A stretch of 64,000 nucleotides of DNA from Acinetobacter sp. TGL-Y2 (GCF_001612555.1 NZ_CP015110.1:1860001-1924000); one strand, 5' to 3'; counted from the first letter of the stretch, positions 28,816-37,805 are shown. A program made the numbers and translations. Notes: a model not told the origin generated them from the sequence alone.

Positions 28816-28830
28816 AGATTATGCATGATT

Positions 28831-29089
28831 ATTGAAGAGGCTTTGGTACAAATAATCGGCAAAAGATTGATTATTTTTTGATTTATGAAAGAGATCTATT
28901 GAATTTTTTAAAATAGTAATTTTCATCAATACCATTATCAAAATATTCTTTAAGCTCAATATAATGAAAATATTCAGCATCTTGATTGAGCCAATCTCGG
29001 AAATAATCAAAATCAGCCTGTTCGCTTTCTAGCGGTTGTTTTAGTTCAGGAATAAGAGATTGTACTAGGCTATAAATGTGTTGTGACAT
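28831..29089 (-). pseudogene. 5' part of the hypothetical gene broken by frameshift and IS
   Basis: The probable start is ATG 29089 (MSQHIYSLVQSLIPELKQ). The frame stops at about 28883 shortly after YYFKK. In the run of six T at 28904-28909 (A6 on the coding strand), removing one base restores a frame reading NSIDLFHKSKNNQSFADYLYQSLFNN. That frame continues up to the IS edge and then in frame into the 26608-26926 fragment. The ancestral protein was acidic and probably about 180 residues; its family is not recognised. Confidence 0.6.
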
Positions 29090-29218
29090 TGTGATCTTCT
29101 CTTTATTGATTTTAAATTTATAAAAGTCAGCGCTCAATCTATCAAATTATCAGCCAAAAATATAAACTCAGATCAAAATATAAATCCAATTTGAACTTCA
29201 TTCAGGAATATTTTAGTT

Positions 29219-29875
29219 ATGGCGCTGTTTGCGGTTATTGGTTTAGGCAGTTTTGGTGCAACGGTTGCTTTAGAACTCACCAGTTTAAAACACGATGTGA
29301 TTGGTATTGATACTGAAAAAAAATATGTTGAGCGCCTCTCTGACCAGATTAGCCATGCGGTAATTGCAGATGCAACCGATGAACATGTCCTTGAAGAGCT
29401 CAATATTAAAAATTGTGATGCAGTGGTAGTGGCCATTGGCGAAGATATTGAGGCCAGTATTTTATGTGTATTGCACCTTAAAAACTTAGGTGTGGATCGA
29501 ATATTGGTCAAAGCCAAATCTAAATCGCATCATATGATTTTAACCCACCTTGGGATCACCAAAATTATTCACCCAGAAGAAGATATGGGTATTCGAGTTG
29601 CTCAATCTTTAAGTTACCCCATGGTTCGCCGTTATATGGCACTCAACAATGAGCGTTATATTGTTAAAATCGAAGTCGGTCAGCATTTAAATGGGATTGA
29701 GTTTAGACAAATCATGGATCATAGCGATGGCGTAAAGACACTTTTATTACAACGTGGTTCTCATGTGATTTATGACGTCGCTTTAGGAACTTTGCTTCAA
29801 GAACACGATATCCTTATTGTGGAAGGTCCTGTTGAAATTTTAAGAAAGCTAGCCACGAGATTTGCTTTCAAATGA
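29219..29875 (+). CDS. ktrA: TrkA/KtrA-type potassium uptake regulatory subunit
   Basis: Cytosolic RCK protein that gates a membrane potassium channel subunit in response to nucleotide. The 218-residue size (one RCK-N plus one TrkA-C domain) fits KtrA rather than the double-length TrkA. The N-terminal Rossmann motif is AVIGLGSFGATVALEL, with the acidic end of strand 2 in GIDTE. The TrkA-C domain starts around VGQHLNGIEFRQI. Its stop overlaps the start of the membrane subunit in ATGA, so translation is coupled. Confidence 0.92.
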   Translation: MALFAVIGLGSFGATVALELTSLKHDVIGIDTEKKYVERLSDQISHAVIADATDEHVLEELNIKNCDAVVVAIGEDIEASILCVLHLKNLGVDRILVKAKSKSHHMILTHLGITKIIHPEEDMGIRVAQSLSYPMVRRYMALNNERYIVKIEVGQHLNGIEFRQIMDHSDGVKTLLLQRGSHVIYDVALGTLLQEHDILIVEGPVEILRKLATRFAFK

Positions 29876-31227
29876 TGAAATTTTATAGTTCAAAATTACT
29901 GAATAAAAAAACTCAAAGTATTAACCTCAGTCCGCCAAGTTTGCTTGCATTCGGATTCTTGAGCTTTATTGTGCTGGGAACACTGCTGCTTAAACTGCCC
30001 ATCTCTCATCATGGCTCGATCAGCTGGTTGGATGCCCTGTTTACAGCCACCTCTGCGGTTACCATTACCGGCCTTTCGGTGGTGAACATTGGGGAGGCCT
30101 ATTCTACATTAGGTCAATTCATCATTATGTTATTGATTCAATGCGGTGGCTTAGGTTTTATGACCTTCGCAATATTGGCAGCGCTCAGCCTGTCCCCCAA
30201 AATTGGTTTAAAACAGCAAGTCATGGCGCAAGAAACCATTGGGCAAACCAGTTTGGCACGTGCCACTTTCACCATGAAAGGGGTACTGCTTTATTCTTTG
30301 TTTTTTGAAGGGATTGGAACTCTCATTCTTACGCTGGCTTGGATGCAATACTACGATTTTTCAGATGCTTTATTTTATGCAGCTTTCTATAGTATTTCGG
30401 CATTTAACAATGGCGGATTTTCGCTTTTTCCGAATAGTTTGATGAGCTTTTCGGGTCAGTATCTGGTCACCCTGACCATTAGCCTGCTCTACATTCTTGG
30501 CGGAATTGGGTTTGTGGTGTTGATGGATATCAAGCGTGCGCATTCATGGAAAAAGCTATCCACCAACAGTAAATTAATCTTATCAACCATTGCAGGTTTA
30601 AACCTCTTTGCTTTTATTGTGCTTTGGAGTCTTGAAGCGAGTAATCCACTGACGCTTGCACCGATGTCGATTGGCGATCAAGCCTTGAATGCATGGTTCC
30701 ATGCCACTGTGCCACGCTCATCTGGCTTCAACAGCATCGACATTGCGAATATGCGCGATCCCTCGACCCTGATTACGATGATGCTGATGTTTATTGGTGG
30801 TGGGTCGCTTAGTACCGCAGGGGGGATTAAAGTAGGAACCTTTATTATTGTGGTGCTCAGCGTAATTCGCTTTCTTAGACGCTCTGATGAGATCACTATT
30901 TTCAAACATTCAGTATCGAGTTCAACCACCTATAAAGCCTTAGCGGTCATTTTGATTACAACAATGCTGATCTTTGTTGGCTTTTTTTGCTTATTGATCA
31001 TTGAACCCAATCATGCTTTTTTAGATTTGATGTTTGAGGCATTTTCAGCTGCCTGTACCGTCGGGCTTTCTAGAGGCATTACCGAACAATTGCAGCCTGC
31101 CAGTTTAATCATCTTGATGCTGTTAATGTTTGCAGGTCGCCTAGGACCTTTAACGCTCGCTTATCTGATTGCCACACCAAAGAAAAGTCGATTAAGTCAC
31201 CCCACAGCTGAAATTCAAGTTGGTTAA
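29872..31227 (+). CDS. ktrB: TrkH/KtrB-type potassium channel subunit
   Basis: A 451-residue inner-membrane potassium translocator of the SKT superfamily with four M1-P-M2 repeats. Selectivity-filter-like segments are visible: SAVTITGLSV (repeat 1), SISAFNNGGFSLFP (2), VPRSSGFNSID (3) and SAACTVGLSRGIT (4). Basic residues follow the third repeat in FLRRSDEITIFK. It forms a two-gene operon with the RCK subunit by a 4-base overlap and ends at a hairpin. Confidence 0.93.
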   Translation: MMKFYSSKLLNKKTQSINLSPPSLLAFGFLSFIVLGTLLLKLPISHHGSISWLDALFTATSAVTITGLSVVNIGEAYSTLGQFIIMLLIQCGGLGFMTFAILAALSLSPKIGLKQQVMAQETIGQTSLARATFTMKGVLLYSLFFEGIGTLILTLAWMQYYDFSDALFYAAFYSISAFNNGGFSLFPNSLMSFSGQYLVTLTISLLYILGGIGFVVLMDIKRAHSWKKLSTNSKLILSTIAGLNLFAFIVLWSLEASNPLTLAPMSIGDQALNAWFHATVPRSSGFNSIDIANMRDPSTLITMMLMFIGGGSLSTAGGIKVGTFIIVVLSVIRFLRRSDEITIFKHSVSSSTTYKALAVILITTMLIFVGFFCLLIIEPNHAFLDLMFEAFSAACTVGLSRGITEQLQPASLIILMLLMFAGRLGPLTLAYLIATPKKSRLSHPTAEIQVG

Positions 31228-31246
31228 TCCTCTTTTTCCCAAAATA

Positions 31247-31276
31247 AAATGCCAATGTTGGCTGACATTGGCATTT
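31247..31276 (+). terminator. Hairpin terminator after ktrB
   Basis: Perfect 12-bp arms AAATGCCAATGT / ACATTGGCATTT with a 6-base loop, starting 20 bases after the ktrB stop. The T-tract is short on both strands. It could also end the convergent 31333 gene. Confidence 0.7.
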
Positions 31277-31332
31277 CTCTTCTGAGCACGGATATTTTAA
31301 AGAGCGATGTCTATATTCCCAAAAACTAAATT

Positions 31333-31662
31333 TTAAATTTTTGCAGCGAAACCGATGTAACGATACATCTCCTCTACACCCAAATCCATTTTGTAAATCA
31401 TAAAGTTTTCTAAGCTCGATTTACCAATTTCAGTAAATACATGCGAGTTTTCGTCATCGGCATGAATCTCATCGACAGTACGCTGCATGGTCTGCTCAAA
31501 CTCATCCGAGATATATTCAAAACCCAAATCCATTGCAATAAAAAGTGTATGCTCACACGGCTGAATATACTGTTCTTGATCCCAATCAATGACATCATGC
31601 TGACAGTGTGGGCATGTTACATTTGCTTGATTATTTTGAAGTTCAGTCAGTTGAAAAGCCAT
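31333..31662 (-). CDS. Hypothetical protein with zinc-ribbon-like start
   Basis: A 109-residue acidic protein. Near the N-terminus is CPHCQHD and a later C in QPCEH, giving a possible CxxC...C/H zinc site. The rest, for example DEFEQTMQRTVDEIHADDENSHVF, is helical and acidic. The C-terminus has MYRYIGFAAKI. No family that I recognise. It stands alone, convergent with ktrB, so the context gives no role. Confidence 0.65.
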   Translation of the reverse strand: MAFQLTELQNNQANVTCPHCQHDVIDWDQEQYIQPCEHTLFIAMDLGFEYISDEFEQTMQRTVDEIHADDENSHVFTEIGKSSLENFMIYKMDLGVEEMYRYIGFAAKI

Positions 31663-31890
31663 AGTCTTTGGAACACAATGAAAAGTTTAGTTTAAACGAT
31701 CTCGGCTATTGATGAATAGGGATTTTACAAGGCGTAATGGAATGCTCATAAAAACAATGAACTTAAATTATGATCCAAACGCTTAGCTTACTTTGATGGG
31801 AAATTATGAAACTCATTCACAACGCTTGTAAATCGAAAAGACTAAAAACACACACCCAACACTCTATTTACAATAAAAATTTAGGAATAT

Positions 31891-32343
31891 ATGTCTACTC
31901 TTGAAAAAGCCATTGCACTCGCCGCCAACCGGCATGCAGGACAAGTCGATAAAGCGCAGCAGCCCTACATTTTGCACCCTCAACGCTTGATGCTTAAAGT
32001 CAAAACGCCTAACGAGCAAATTGCTGCGGTGCTGCATGATATTTTAGAAGATACCAATACCACTGTTATAGAGCTGATTAGTCTCGGTTTTAGTCCTGTC
32101 GTGGTTGAAGCCGTACAAGCGCTGACTAAAAAGTCAGGTGAAACACGTATTAAAGCAGCTTATCGAGCGGTGAAAAATCCGATTGCACGCGCAGTAAAAC
32201 TTGCAGACGTAGCTGACAATATGGATATTTCTCGTATTGCCACACCAACACCTGCTGACTTTAGACGCTTAGAAGAATATCAACGGGTACGCCAAATCTT
32301 AATTTCCAATGAATATGTTGCAGATCAACAGTCCGTGCATTGA
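31891..32343 (+). CDS. Stand-alone HD-domain protein, (p)ppGpp-hydrolase-like (MESH1/SAH type)
   Basis: A 150-residue single-domain HD protein. Motifs match the hydrolase domain of SpoT and small alarmone hydrolases: RHAGQVDKAQQPYILHP (first His), VLHDILEDT (HD pair plus ED) and KLADVADNMD (distal Asp). The synthetase, TGS and ACT domains of SpoT are absent. By family it could remove 3'-diphosphate from (p)ppGpp or act as a more general nucleotide phosphohydrolase. It lies before a LysR gene with a 57-base gap. Confidence 0.8.
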   Translation: MSTLEKAIALAANRHAGQVDKAQQPYILHPQRLMLKVKTPNEQIAAVLHDILEDTNTTVIELISLGFSPVVVEAVQALTKKSGETRIKAAYRAVKNPIARAVKLADVADNMDISRIATPTPADFRRLEEYQRVRQILISNEYVADQQSVH

Positions 32344-32400
32344 CTTCAAGCAATGAGCTTGGTTTAAATAGCGGAGCTGCTACCCTTTTGGAATGAATAG

Positions 32401-33300
32401 ATGCTGTCAGACTTAGACGATTTTTACTGTTATGCACTTGTGGTAGAACACGGTGGTTTTAGTGCAGCCGAGAGAGCCACAGACATACCCAAATCTAAAC
32501 TGAGTCGTCGCGTCTATAATTTAGAAGAAAATTTAGGTGTGCGTTTAATTCAGCGTAGCTCTAGACACTTTGCAGTAACGGATATTGGCATGAATGTGTA
32601 CCGTCATGCTCAAGTCATGATGAACGCTGCACAGTCTGCACACGATCTGGTCGATCATTTGAGCGATCAACCTCGCGGCCTAATCCGAGTCAGCCTGCCG
32701 GTATCGGTGGCGCAAAGTGAAATGTCGCGTATTTTGCCTAAATTTTTAAAGAAATATCCTGAAATAAAAGTACAGCTCATTGTCAGTAATCGGCGTGTCG
32801 ATGTGATCAATGAAGGCATTGATTTAGCTTTACGTGTGCGCTCAAACCTTGATGATGACCCAAATTTGGTCATTCGTAAACTTGAAAATATTGAGCAACA
32901 CCTGTTTGCCAGCCAAGCCTATTTAAATGAATTTGGTCTGCTCAAAAACCCCGAAGATTTGACTCAGCATCGGATACTCAGCATGGTAGATGAACATACC
33001 GATCAGCACATGGTATTACATGATGCACACAATCAAAGCGTTAAAGTCAAAGTTAATCCTATACTCATGGGCTCAGATTTAATCATGCTGGCACAACTTG
33101 CCAGTCAAAATTGTGGTATTTCACTGTTACCCGATAGCATTGTTCAAGACTATGTTGATCGTGGTGAATTGGTCAAAGTTCTGCCTGAATGGAAAGCTGC
33201 GCATGGAATTTTACATGCGGTTTATCCTTCACGCCGCGGTCTGCTGCCCGCCGTTCGAGTCTTTATTGATTATTTGGTGGAGCAGCTTACCAAAAGATAA
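32401..33300 (+). CDS. LysR family transcriptional regulator
   Basis: A 299-residue LysR protein. The winged helix-turn-helix is at the N-terminus (GGFSAAERATDIPKSKLSRRV, then LEENLGVRLIQRSSR). It is followed by the substrate-binding domain with GLIRVSLPVSVAQSEM and LALRVRSNLDDDPNL, a pattern seen in the DhcR/YhjC-like subgroup. It lies between the HD protein and trmA on the same strand; its target is unknown. No divergent partner gene is adjacent, which is unusual for LysR. Confidence 0.88.
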   Translation: MLSDLDDFYCYALVVEHGGFSAAERATDIPKSKLSRRVYNLEENLGVRLIQRSSRHFAVTDIGMNVYRHAQVMMNAAQSAHDLVDHLSDQPRGLIRVSLPVSVAQSEMSRILPKFLKKYPEIKVQLIVSNRRVDVINEGIDLALRVRSNLDDDPNLVIRKLENIEQHLFASQAYLNEFGLLKNPEDLTQHRILSMVDEHTDQHMVLHDAHNQSVKVKVNPILMGSDLIMLAQLASQNCGISLLPDSIVQDYVDRGELVKVLPEWKAAHGILHAVYPSRRGLLPAVRVFIDYLVEQLTKR

Positions 33301-33390
33301 GCCACAAAAAGTGTTGCGCAAAGATTATGCAGAAAATTTGGCTAATCTTTGTTAACATCGCCTCTGCTCTGTGCTAGTTTTTAGATTTTT

Positions 33391-34476
33391 ATGACTTCAT
33401 CTTATCAACAACAACTCGATGCTAAAATTGAACGTATTCAGACGCAATTTGCGCAGTACAATCCACCAGCATTAGAGGTTTTTGCATCTCCTGAAAAACA
33501 CTATCGTATGCGTGCAGAATTTCGTATTTGGCATACTGAAGATGACATGTTCTATGCCATGTTTGAACGAAGTGAAGATGGTCAACACAAAAACGTCATT
33601 CGTATTGATGAATTCGAGGTTGCAGATCAAAGCATTAATACCTTAATGCCGATTTTATTAAAAGAATTAAACAGCGACGACGTATTGTCTAATCGCTTAT
33701 TTGAAGCGCATTTCCTTACTACTCTTAAAGGTGAAATGCTGGTCTCACTGATTTACCGTGCACCTTTGACTGAAGAGTGGGAAGTTTTAGCAAAAGCTTT
33801 AGCTGAAAAACTGAATATTAAGTTGATCGGTCGCAGCCGTGGTAAAAAAGTGGTCATCAGCGATGACTTTGTAGTGGAAGAGCTTCAAGTCTTTGACCGC
33901 ACTTTTAAATACAAACAGATCGAAGGCAGTTTTACCCAGCCCAACGCCCAAGTTTGCCAAAAAATGTTGGAATGGGCATGTTCCAGCATTGAAAAGTCTG
34001 AAAAAGATATGCTTGAGCTGTACTGTGGTAATGGTAACTTTACCCTTCCCTTGTCTTTAAAATTTAATCGCGTTTTGGCTACCGAACTGGCTAAATCCTC
34101 TGTTTATGCTGCACAGTGGAATATTGAACAAAACCAGATTGATAACATTCAAGTGGCGCGTTTATCTGCTGAAGATTTCACAGAAGCGTATACGGCACAA
34201 CGTGAATTCCGTCGTCTACAAGAAGCCAATATTGACATTCAAAGCTATAGCTTTGAAACCGTGTTTGTCGATCCGCCACGTGCAGGCATTGATGATGATA
34301 CTCTAAAGCTACTTCAAGGTTTTGAACGTATTATTTATATCTCATGTAATCCTGATACGCTGCATGACAATTTCAAGACGCTTTCGCAGACACATCGTAT
34401 CGTGAAATTCGCTTTATTTGATCAATTCCCCTATACACATCATGTTGAATCTGGTGTTGTGTTAGAGAGAATCTAA
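33391..34476 (+). CDS. trmA: tRNA (uracil-5-)-methyltransferase
   Basis: SAM-dependent enzyme that makes m5U54 in the T-loop of tRNA. The 361-residue protein has the SAM site [24 protein letters not shown] and the catalytic Cys in [12 protein letters not shown], and the N-terminal [11 protein letters not shown] typical of TrmA. Unlike RumA, no iron-sulfur Cys cluster or TRAM domain is seen, which supports TrmA. A strong terminator follows. Confidence 0.96.
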   Translation: MTSSYQQQLDAKIERIQTQFAQYNPPALEVFASPEKHYRMRAEFRIWHTEDDMFYAMFERSEDGQHKNVIRIDEFEVADQSINTLMPILLKELNSDDVLSNRLFEAHFLTTLKGEMLVSLIYRAPLTEEWEVLAKALAEKLNIKLIGRSRGKKVVISDDFVVEELQVFDRTFKYKQIEGSFTQPNAQVCQKMLEWACSSIEKSEKDMLELYCGNGNFTLPLSLKFNRVLATELAKSSVYAAQWNIEQNQIDNIQVARLSAEDFTEAYTAQREFRRLQEANIDIQSYSFETVFVDPPRAGIDDDTLKLLQGFERIIYISCNPDTLHDNFKTLSQTHRIVKFALFDQFPYTHHVESGVVLERI

Positions 34477-34495
34477 ACAATTTATTTCAGCAGTC

Positions 34496-34524
34496 AAAGA
34501 GCGATGTTTTCATCGCTCTTTTTT
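34496..34524 (+). terminator. Terminator of trmA
   Basis: Arms AAAGAGCGATG / CATCGCTCTTT with a TTTT loop, followed by more T (34496-34524). Confidence 0.9.
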
Positions 34525-34719
34525 TCGCCATAAATATTTCATAAATAAATCATATAGTTAAAAAATTGCAATATTGTCTTATGTCATAATAACGTTAAAT
34601 ACCGATGTTATTATCGAAATATTTACTCTTGTTTTGATACTTGCGTCACATTTATTCGCTTGCATTAAATTTTAAAGTGGCTATATTTCGAACTATGTTA
34701 GGTTGTATATGAAGGCTCT

Positions 34720-34953
34720 ATGAGTTTTTGGCAAAAGCTGTTTTCAACAAGTCCACAGCAAAACGAGCAAAAGAACCAAATTGCTTGTGTTGAAAATGAT
34801 TGTTCTTGTAAGTCAAATGAACAATTGGTTATCGCGCTACAAAAGGCGACCGACGAAGATGTGATTTTGGGTATCAAGAAAGTACTACTCTCCAGAGGTT
34901 ACAGTCGCAAAGATTTAACGGAACTTGTGTCACCGAAGTTTCCTATACAATAA
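34720..34953 (+). CDS. Small hypothetical protein (77 residues)
   Basis: A 77-residue protein with a Ser/Gln-rich N-terminus, a Cys cluster at about residues 23-30 (CVENDCSC), then a predicted helical part QLVIALQKATDEDVILGIKKVLLSRGYSRKDL. No signal peptide or membrane segment. It has its own terminator 7 bases after the stop, which supports it as a real transcription unit. I do not recognise a family. Confidence 0.65.
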   Translation: MSFWQKLFSTSPQQNEQKNQIACVENDCSCKSNEQLVIALQKATDEDVILGIKKVLLSRGYSRKDLTELVSPKFPIQ

Positions 34954-34959
34954 GCAAAG

Positions 34960-34987
34960 AAAAAGCACTTATCTATAAGTGCTTTTT
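34960..34987 (+). terminator. Terminator of the 77-residue protein gene
   Basis: Perfect 12-bp arms AAAAAGCACTTA / TAAGTGCTTTTT with a 4-base loop, ending in a T-run. Confidence 0.9.
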
Positions 34988-35144
34988 TTAATGGTTACTT
35001 TTAAAATTTTTCAATATATACGTTTGAACGAAGCTTAACGCTACAAATCACTACTGTTTAAAAATATAAACAAATGATAGAAAACCACTACAATGAGATT
35101 AACAACAATACTGATCAAATTATAAAAACGAAAAGGATACTTTT

Positions 35145-35390
35145 ATGTACACAAAAATTAGCCTAACCCTGATTGGTCTAAGTCTTGCACTGTCCGCCTG
35201 TAGCAAAATCCCTTCAGAGTGCCAAGACGCTTGGAACAGCATTGAGAAAATGGCAAAAGAAAGTGGTATTCCTGAAGATGCCCTTAAAGCTCAAAAAAAG
35301 GAATTTGAAGCACAGCTACAACAGCTCAGTAAAGAACAGGCCATTCAAGCCTGTAATGCTCAAAATTCAGTATTCGGTTCAATCAAATAG
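35145..35390 (+). CDS. Small lipoprotein, DUF5339-like
   Basis: An 81-residue exported protein. The signal sequence ends in the lipobox LSAC at residues 16-19, so Cys19 is the likely lipidated residue. The mature part is helical and has two more Cys residues (SECQDAW and IQACNAQ) that could form a disulfide. It resembles DUF5339 proteins of Acinetobacter as I recall them. It stands alone; function unknown. Confidence 0.75.
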   Translation: MYTKISLTLIGLSLALSACSKIPSECQDAWNSIEKMAKESGIPEDALKAQKKEFEAQLQQLSKEQAIQACNAQNSVFGSIK

Positions 35391-35580
35391 TCTTTAGGAC
35401 ACTTTGAAATTTAACCTAGCTTGAACTCTAATCTAACCTTCATCACTAGAGTTTAAGCCCTCCATTCTTTTTTGGAGTTAAATTTAATCCGCCGAACATG
35501 TCTGAAATGTTGAATATTGGGTATCATCAGCCTGTTATTTTCAATAAAATACAGTTGTAAAATTTATTGTCAATTGGGTT

Positions 35581-36135
35581 ATGCGGCGTAAAAATTTGAA
35601 AAAATACCCTCTGGGTAGTCATCTAATTATTCATCACTTTGGTTACAGTCATCACGGCATTTATGTCGGGAAAGGTCGTGTCATTCATTATTCAGGTTTT
35701 GCACATTTTTTTAAAACATATCCGATAGAAGTGACCACGCTTAAAAAGTTTGCGCGGGGTAAGAAAATTCAAATTCGTCACTACAATCAGCCGAAATACT
35801 CAGGTCGCATGATTGTTAAACGTATGCGTACTCGCATGCACGAAAATAATTATCATTTGATTATTAACAATTGTGAGCATTTATGTAGTTGGGCCATTAC
35901 AGGGGTCGAAAGTAGCCCACAAGTTTTTAAGATGATGAACCGTCTCACCACCCTTGGCTATATCAGCTCGCTGATGAGTTATTTGAACAGTGTGTTTTTG
36001 ACTTTGGCAACGACTTGTTTTGCTTTGGTTTTATATATTAAAAAGAAATTAAAAGACCAAAACAAACTGAATACACCTGTATATTTAAGTTTAAAAGAAA
36101 GTCCAAAATCCAAGCAAAAAAAATCCCCGCTTTAG
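35581..36135 (+). CDS. LRAT-like (NlpC/P60-superfamily) protein with C-terminal membrane segment
   Basis: A 184-residue protein. The first 110 residues match the LRAT/H-rev107 type of permuted NlpC/P60 fold: GSHLIIHHFGYSHHGIYVGKGRVIHYSG contains the catalytic His region. NNCEHLCSWAITG has the catalytic Cys, recalling the NCEHF motif of LRAT proteins. A hydrophobic stretch at about 138-158 (SVFLTLATTCFALVLYI) and a basic tail follow. Related enzymes are thiol acyltransferases or hydrolases; the substrate here is unknown. It stands alone, and the start at 35581 is preceded by a weak ribosome site. Confidence 0.8.
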   Translation: MRRKNLKKYPLGSHLIIHHFGYSHHGIYVGKGRVIHYSGFAHFFKTYPIEVTTLKKFARGKKIQIRHYNQPKYSGRMIVKRMRTRMHENNYHLIINNCEHLCSWAITGVESSPQVFKMMNRLTTLGYISSLMSYLNSVFLTLATTCFALVLYIKKKLKDQNKLNTPVYLSLKESPKSKQKKSPL

Positions 36136-36642
36136 CAGGGTTTCGAGGGAAACATCGTTTCAAATAAACCTTTCGGTTCAGCATCAATATGCGTGCTCAT
36201 CAGATTAATGTCAATTCAAATTATTGATTTTAAAAATTAAAATAATCTACACTATTTTTTTAAAATACCTAATCAGAAATATTAACTTATTTAATTCTAA
36301 AAACTTAAGCATAAAAATACTATGATTTAAATGCATTAAATATTGAATTTTCACATGAATTTATGCATTAAATTTACATATTTTTACCTTATCACTGGTA
36401 AAAATCTTGTCCTTGTCATTAAATTGTCAAAGCGTATTTACCCAGTCATCAAGCGAAGCCCTTGTGGTGCTGATCTTGCTTCAAGGCTCATGCTAATCAA
36501 AACGTAGTAAGATAGATCATCCATTATATTGAGCAGCACAAAGTATTCTGCATAGGCCTCAGACCTTGAGATTCGATTACAACGCTTTATAACCAAGTTG
36601 CAGAGCTAGAATTGATGCAGGTATTTAATTAAATGGATAGCG
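36136..36642. other. 507-base region without a clear gene, containing a compositionally different island
   Basis: The first 280 bases are very AT-rich with no gene. From about 36424 to 36620 the base composition becomes more even. On the minus strand a 55-codon open frame from about 36592 to 36430 reads ...EAYAEYFVLLNIMDD...SLEARSAPQGLRLMTG and stops at TAA, but it has no proper start. It may be a structured RNA, a piece of a stable-RNA spacer or a gene remnant; I cannot decide. Confidence 0.35.
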
Positions 36643-37701
36643 TTATTTCATTTGCTCTAAAAAGTTCGACTTGACTAAAGAAAGATGCCTTTCTGAAAAT
36701 TGTCCATTCCAATACGGATAGTAAGGATAAGGTGGATAAACCGAACTCACTTGGTTGAGTCGATCTAATTGCTGTTGATTTAAAGTAAATTGATGAGTTG
36801 CCAGATTCTCTTGTAATTGTTGTTGATTGCGAGCGCCAATGAGCACACTGGCTACTGTCGGACGTTGCATCACCCAATTTAAAGCAATTTGCGCAACTGG
36901 TCTGGAGATTTCTAAGGAAATTTCTTTTAACACATCAATGACCTGATATAAATATTCTTGATTTACCGGCGGTGCAAATTGGGCAGTCTGATGTAAACGA
37001 CTTTGCTCAGGTATTGCATGTTGACGATCAAACCGACCCGTCAAACGCCCCCAACCCAACGGACTCCACACCACTGCGTCAATATTTTGATCGTGATTCA
37101 GTGGCATGAGTTCCCACTCATAATCCCGCCCAATCAATGAATAATACACTTGATGCGTCACAAACTTTTCATAACCAAAACGCTCAGCAATAGATTGTGC
37201 TTTCATTAATTGCCAAGCTGAAAAATTAGATGCGCCGATATAACGTACTTTTCCACTCTTCACCAACTGATCTAAGCTTGACATCAGTTGCTCTAAAGGG
37301 GTGAAGCTATCAAACTGATGCAGTTGTAATATATCGATATAATCCGTTTGCAAACGTTTTAGCGATTGTTCAACTGCGTGAATCAGATAATGTCTTGAAA
37401 AACCCACATGATTGATTTGCTCGTCTGTTCGAACAGATACTTTGGTTGAAATAATTGAGTTTTGACGATGCGGTGCAAGCGCTCTTCCTAATATCCGTTC
37501 GGACTCACCCTCTGAATATACATCCGCAGTATCAAAGAAATTCACTCCCGCTTCGAGACACGATCCGATCATTTGATTGGCTTCTTGTTGCCCCGCATTG
37601 CCCCATGCAGAAAAAATCTGTCCTTTTCCACCTAAGGTTCCAGCACCAAAACCCAAGGCAGATACCTTTAGTCCTGAATTACCCAAAAAATTATATTTCA
37701 T
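36643..37701 (-). CDS. Aldo/keto reductase
   Basis: A 352-residue NADPH-dependent oxidoreductase with the (beta/alpha)8 barrel. Visible are the start FLGNSGLKVSALGFGAG, the catalytic Asp/Tyr in FFDTADVYSEG, the Lys region ISTKVSV, the His in LQLHQFDS and the cofactor-binding tail SVLIGARNQQQL. It resembles YajO/Tas-type enzymes acting on aldehydes; the substrate is not known. It is divergent from a LysR gene with a 104-base gap, so that regulator may control it. Confidence 0.92.
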   Translation of the reverse strand: MKYNFLGNSGLKVSALGFGAGTLGGKGQIFSAWGNAGQQEANQMIGSCLEAGVNFFDTADVYSEGESERILGRALAPHRQNSIISTKVSVRTDEQINHVGFSRHYLIHAVEQSLKRLQTDYIDILQLHQFDSFTPLEQLMSSLDQLVKSGKVRYIGASNFSAWQLMKAQSIAERFGYEKFVTHQVYYSLIGRDYEWELMPLNHDQNIDAVVWSPLGWGRLTGRFDRQHAIPEQSRLHQTAQFAPPVNQEYLYQVIDVLKEISLEISRPVAQIALNWVMQRPTVASVLIGARNQQQLQENLATHQFTLNQQQLDRLNQVSSVYPPYPYYPYWNGQFSERHLSLVKSNFLEQMK

Positions 37702-37805
37702 GATGTTTCTCTTTCATCAAAAGTAAGTATGAATCACAACATACCAACCCAATACTTTTAAAAAAATCAGGATAATCGATAAACACTTTTTCGATTTTAT
37801 GAACC

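Larger units (their letters stand above)
26927..28830 (-). mobile_element. IS5-family element (IS427-like), interrupted by a second IS
   Basis: The outer element has a transposase in two frames (28645-28815 joined to 27354-27581, then 26936-27406) and is split by the nested element at 27591-28644. Without the insert it would be about 850 bp, a usual size for this group. The exact ends are uncertain: I could not find convincing terminal inverted repeats. The left edge lies near AGACTTCTTTCATAAGTC and the right edge near AAAGATTATGC. Confidence 0.7.
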
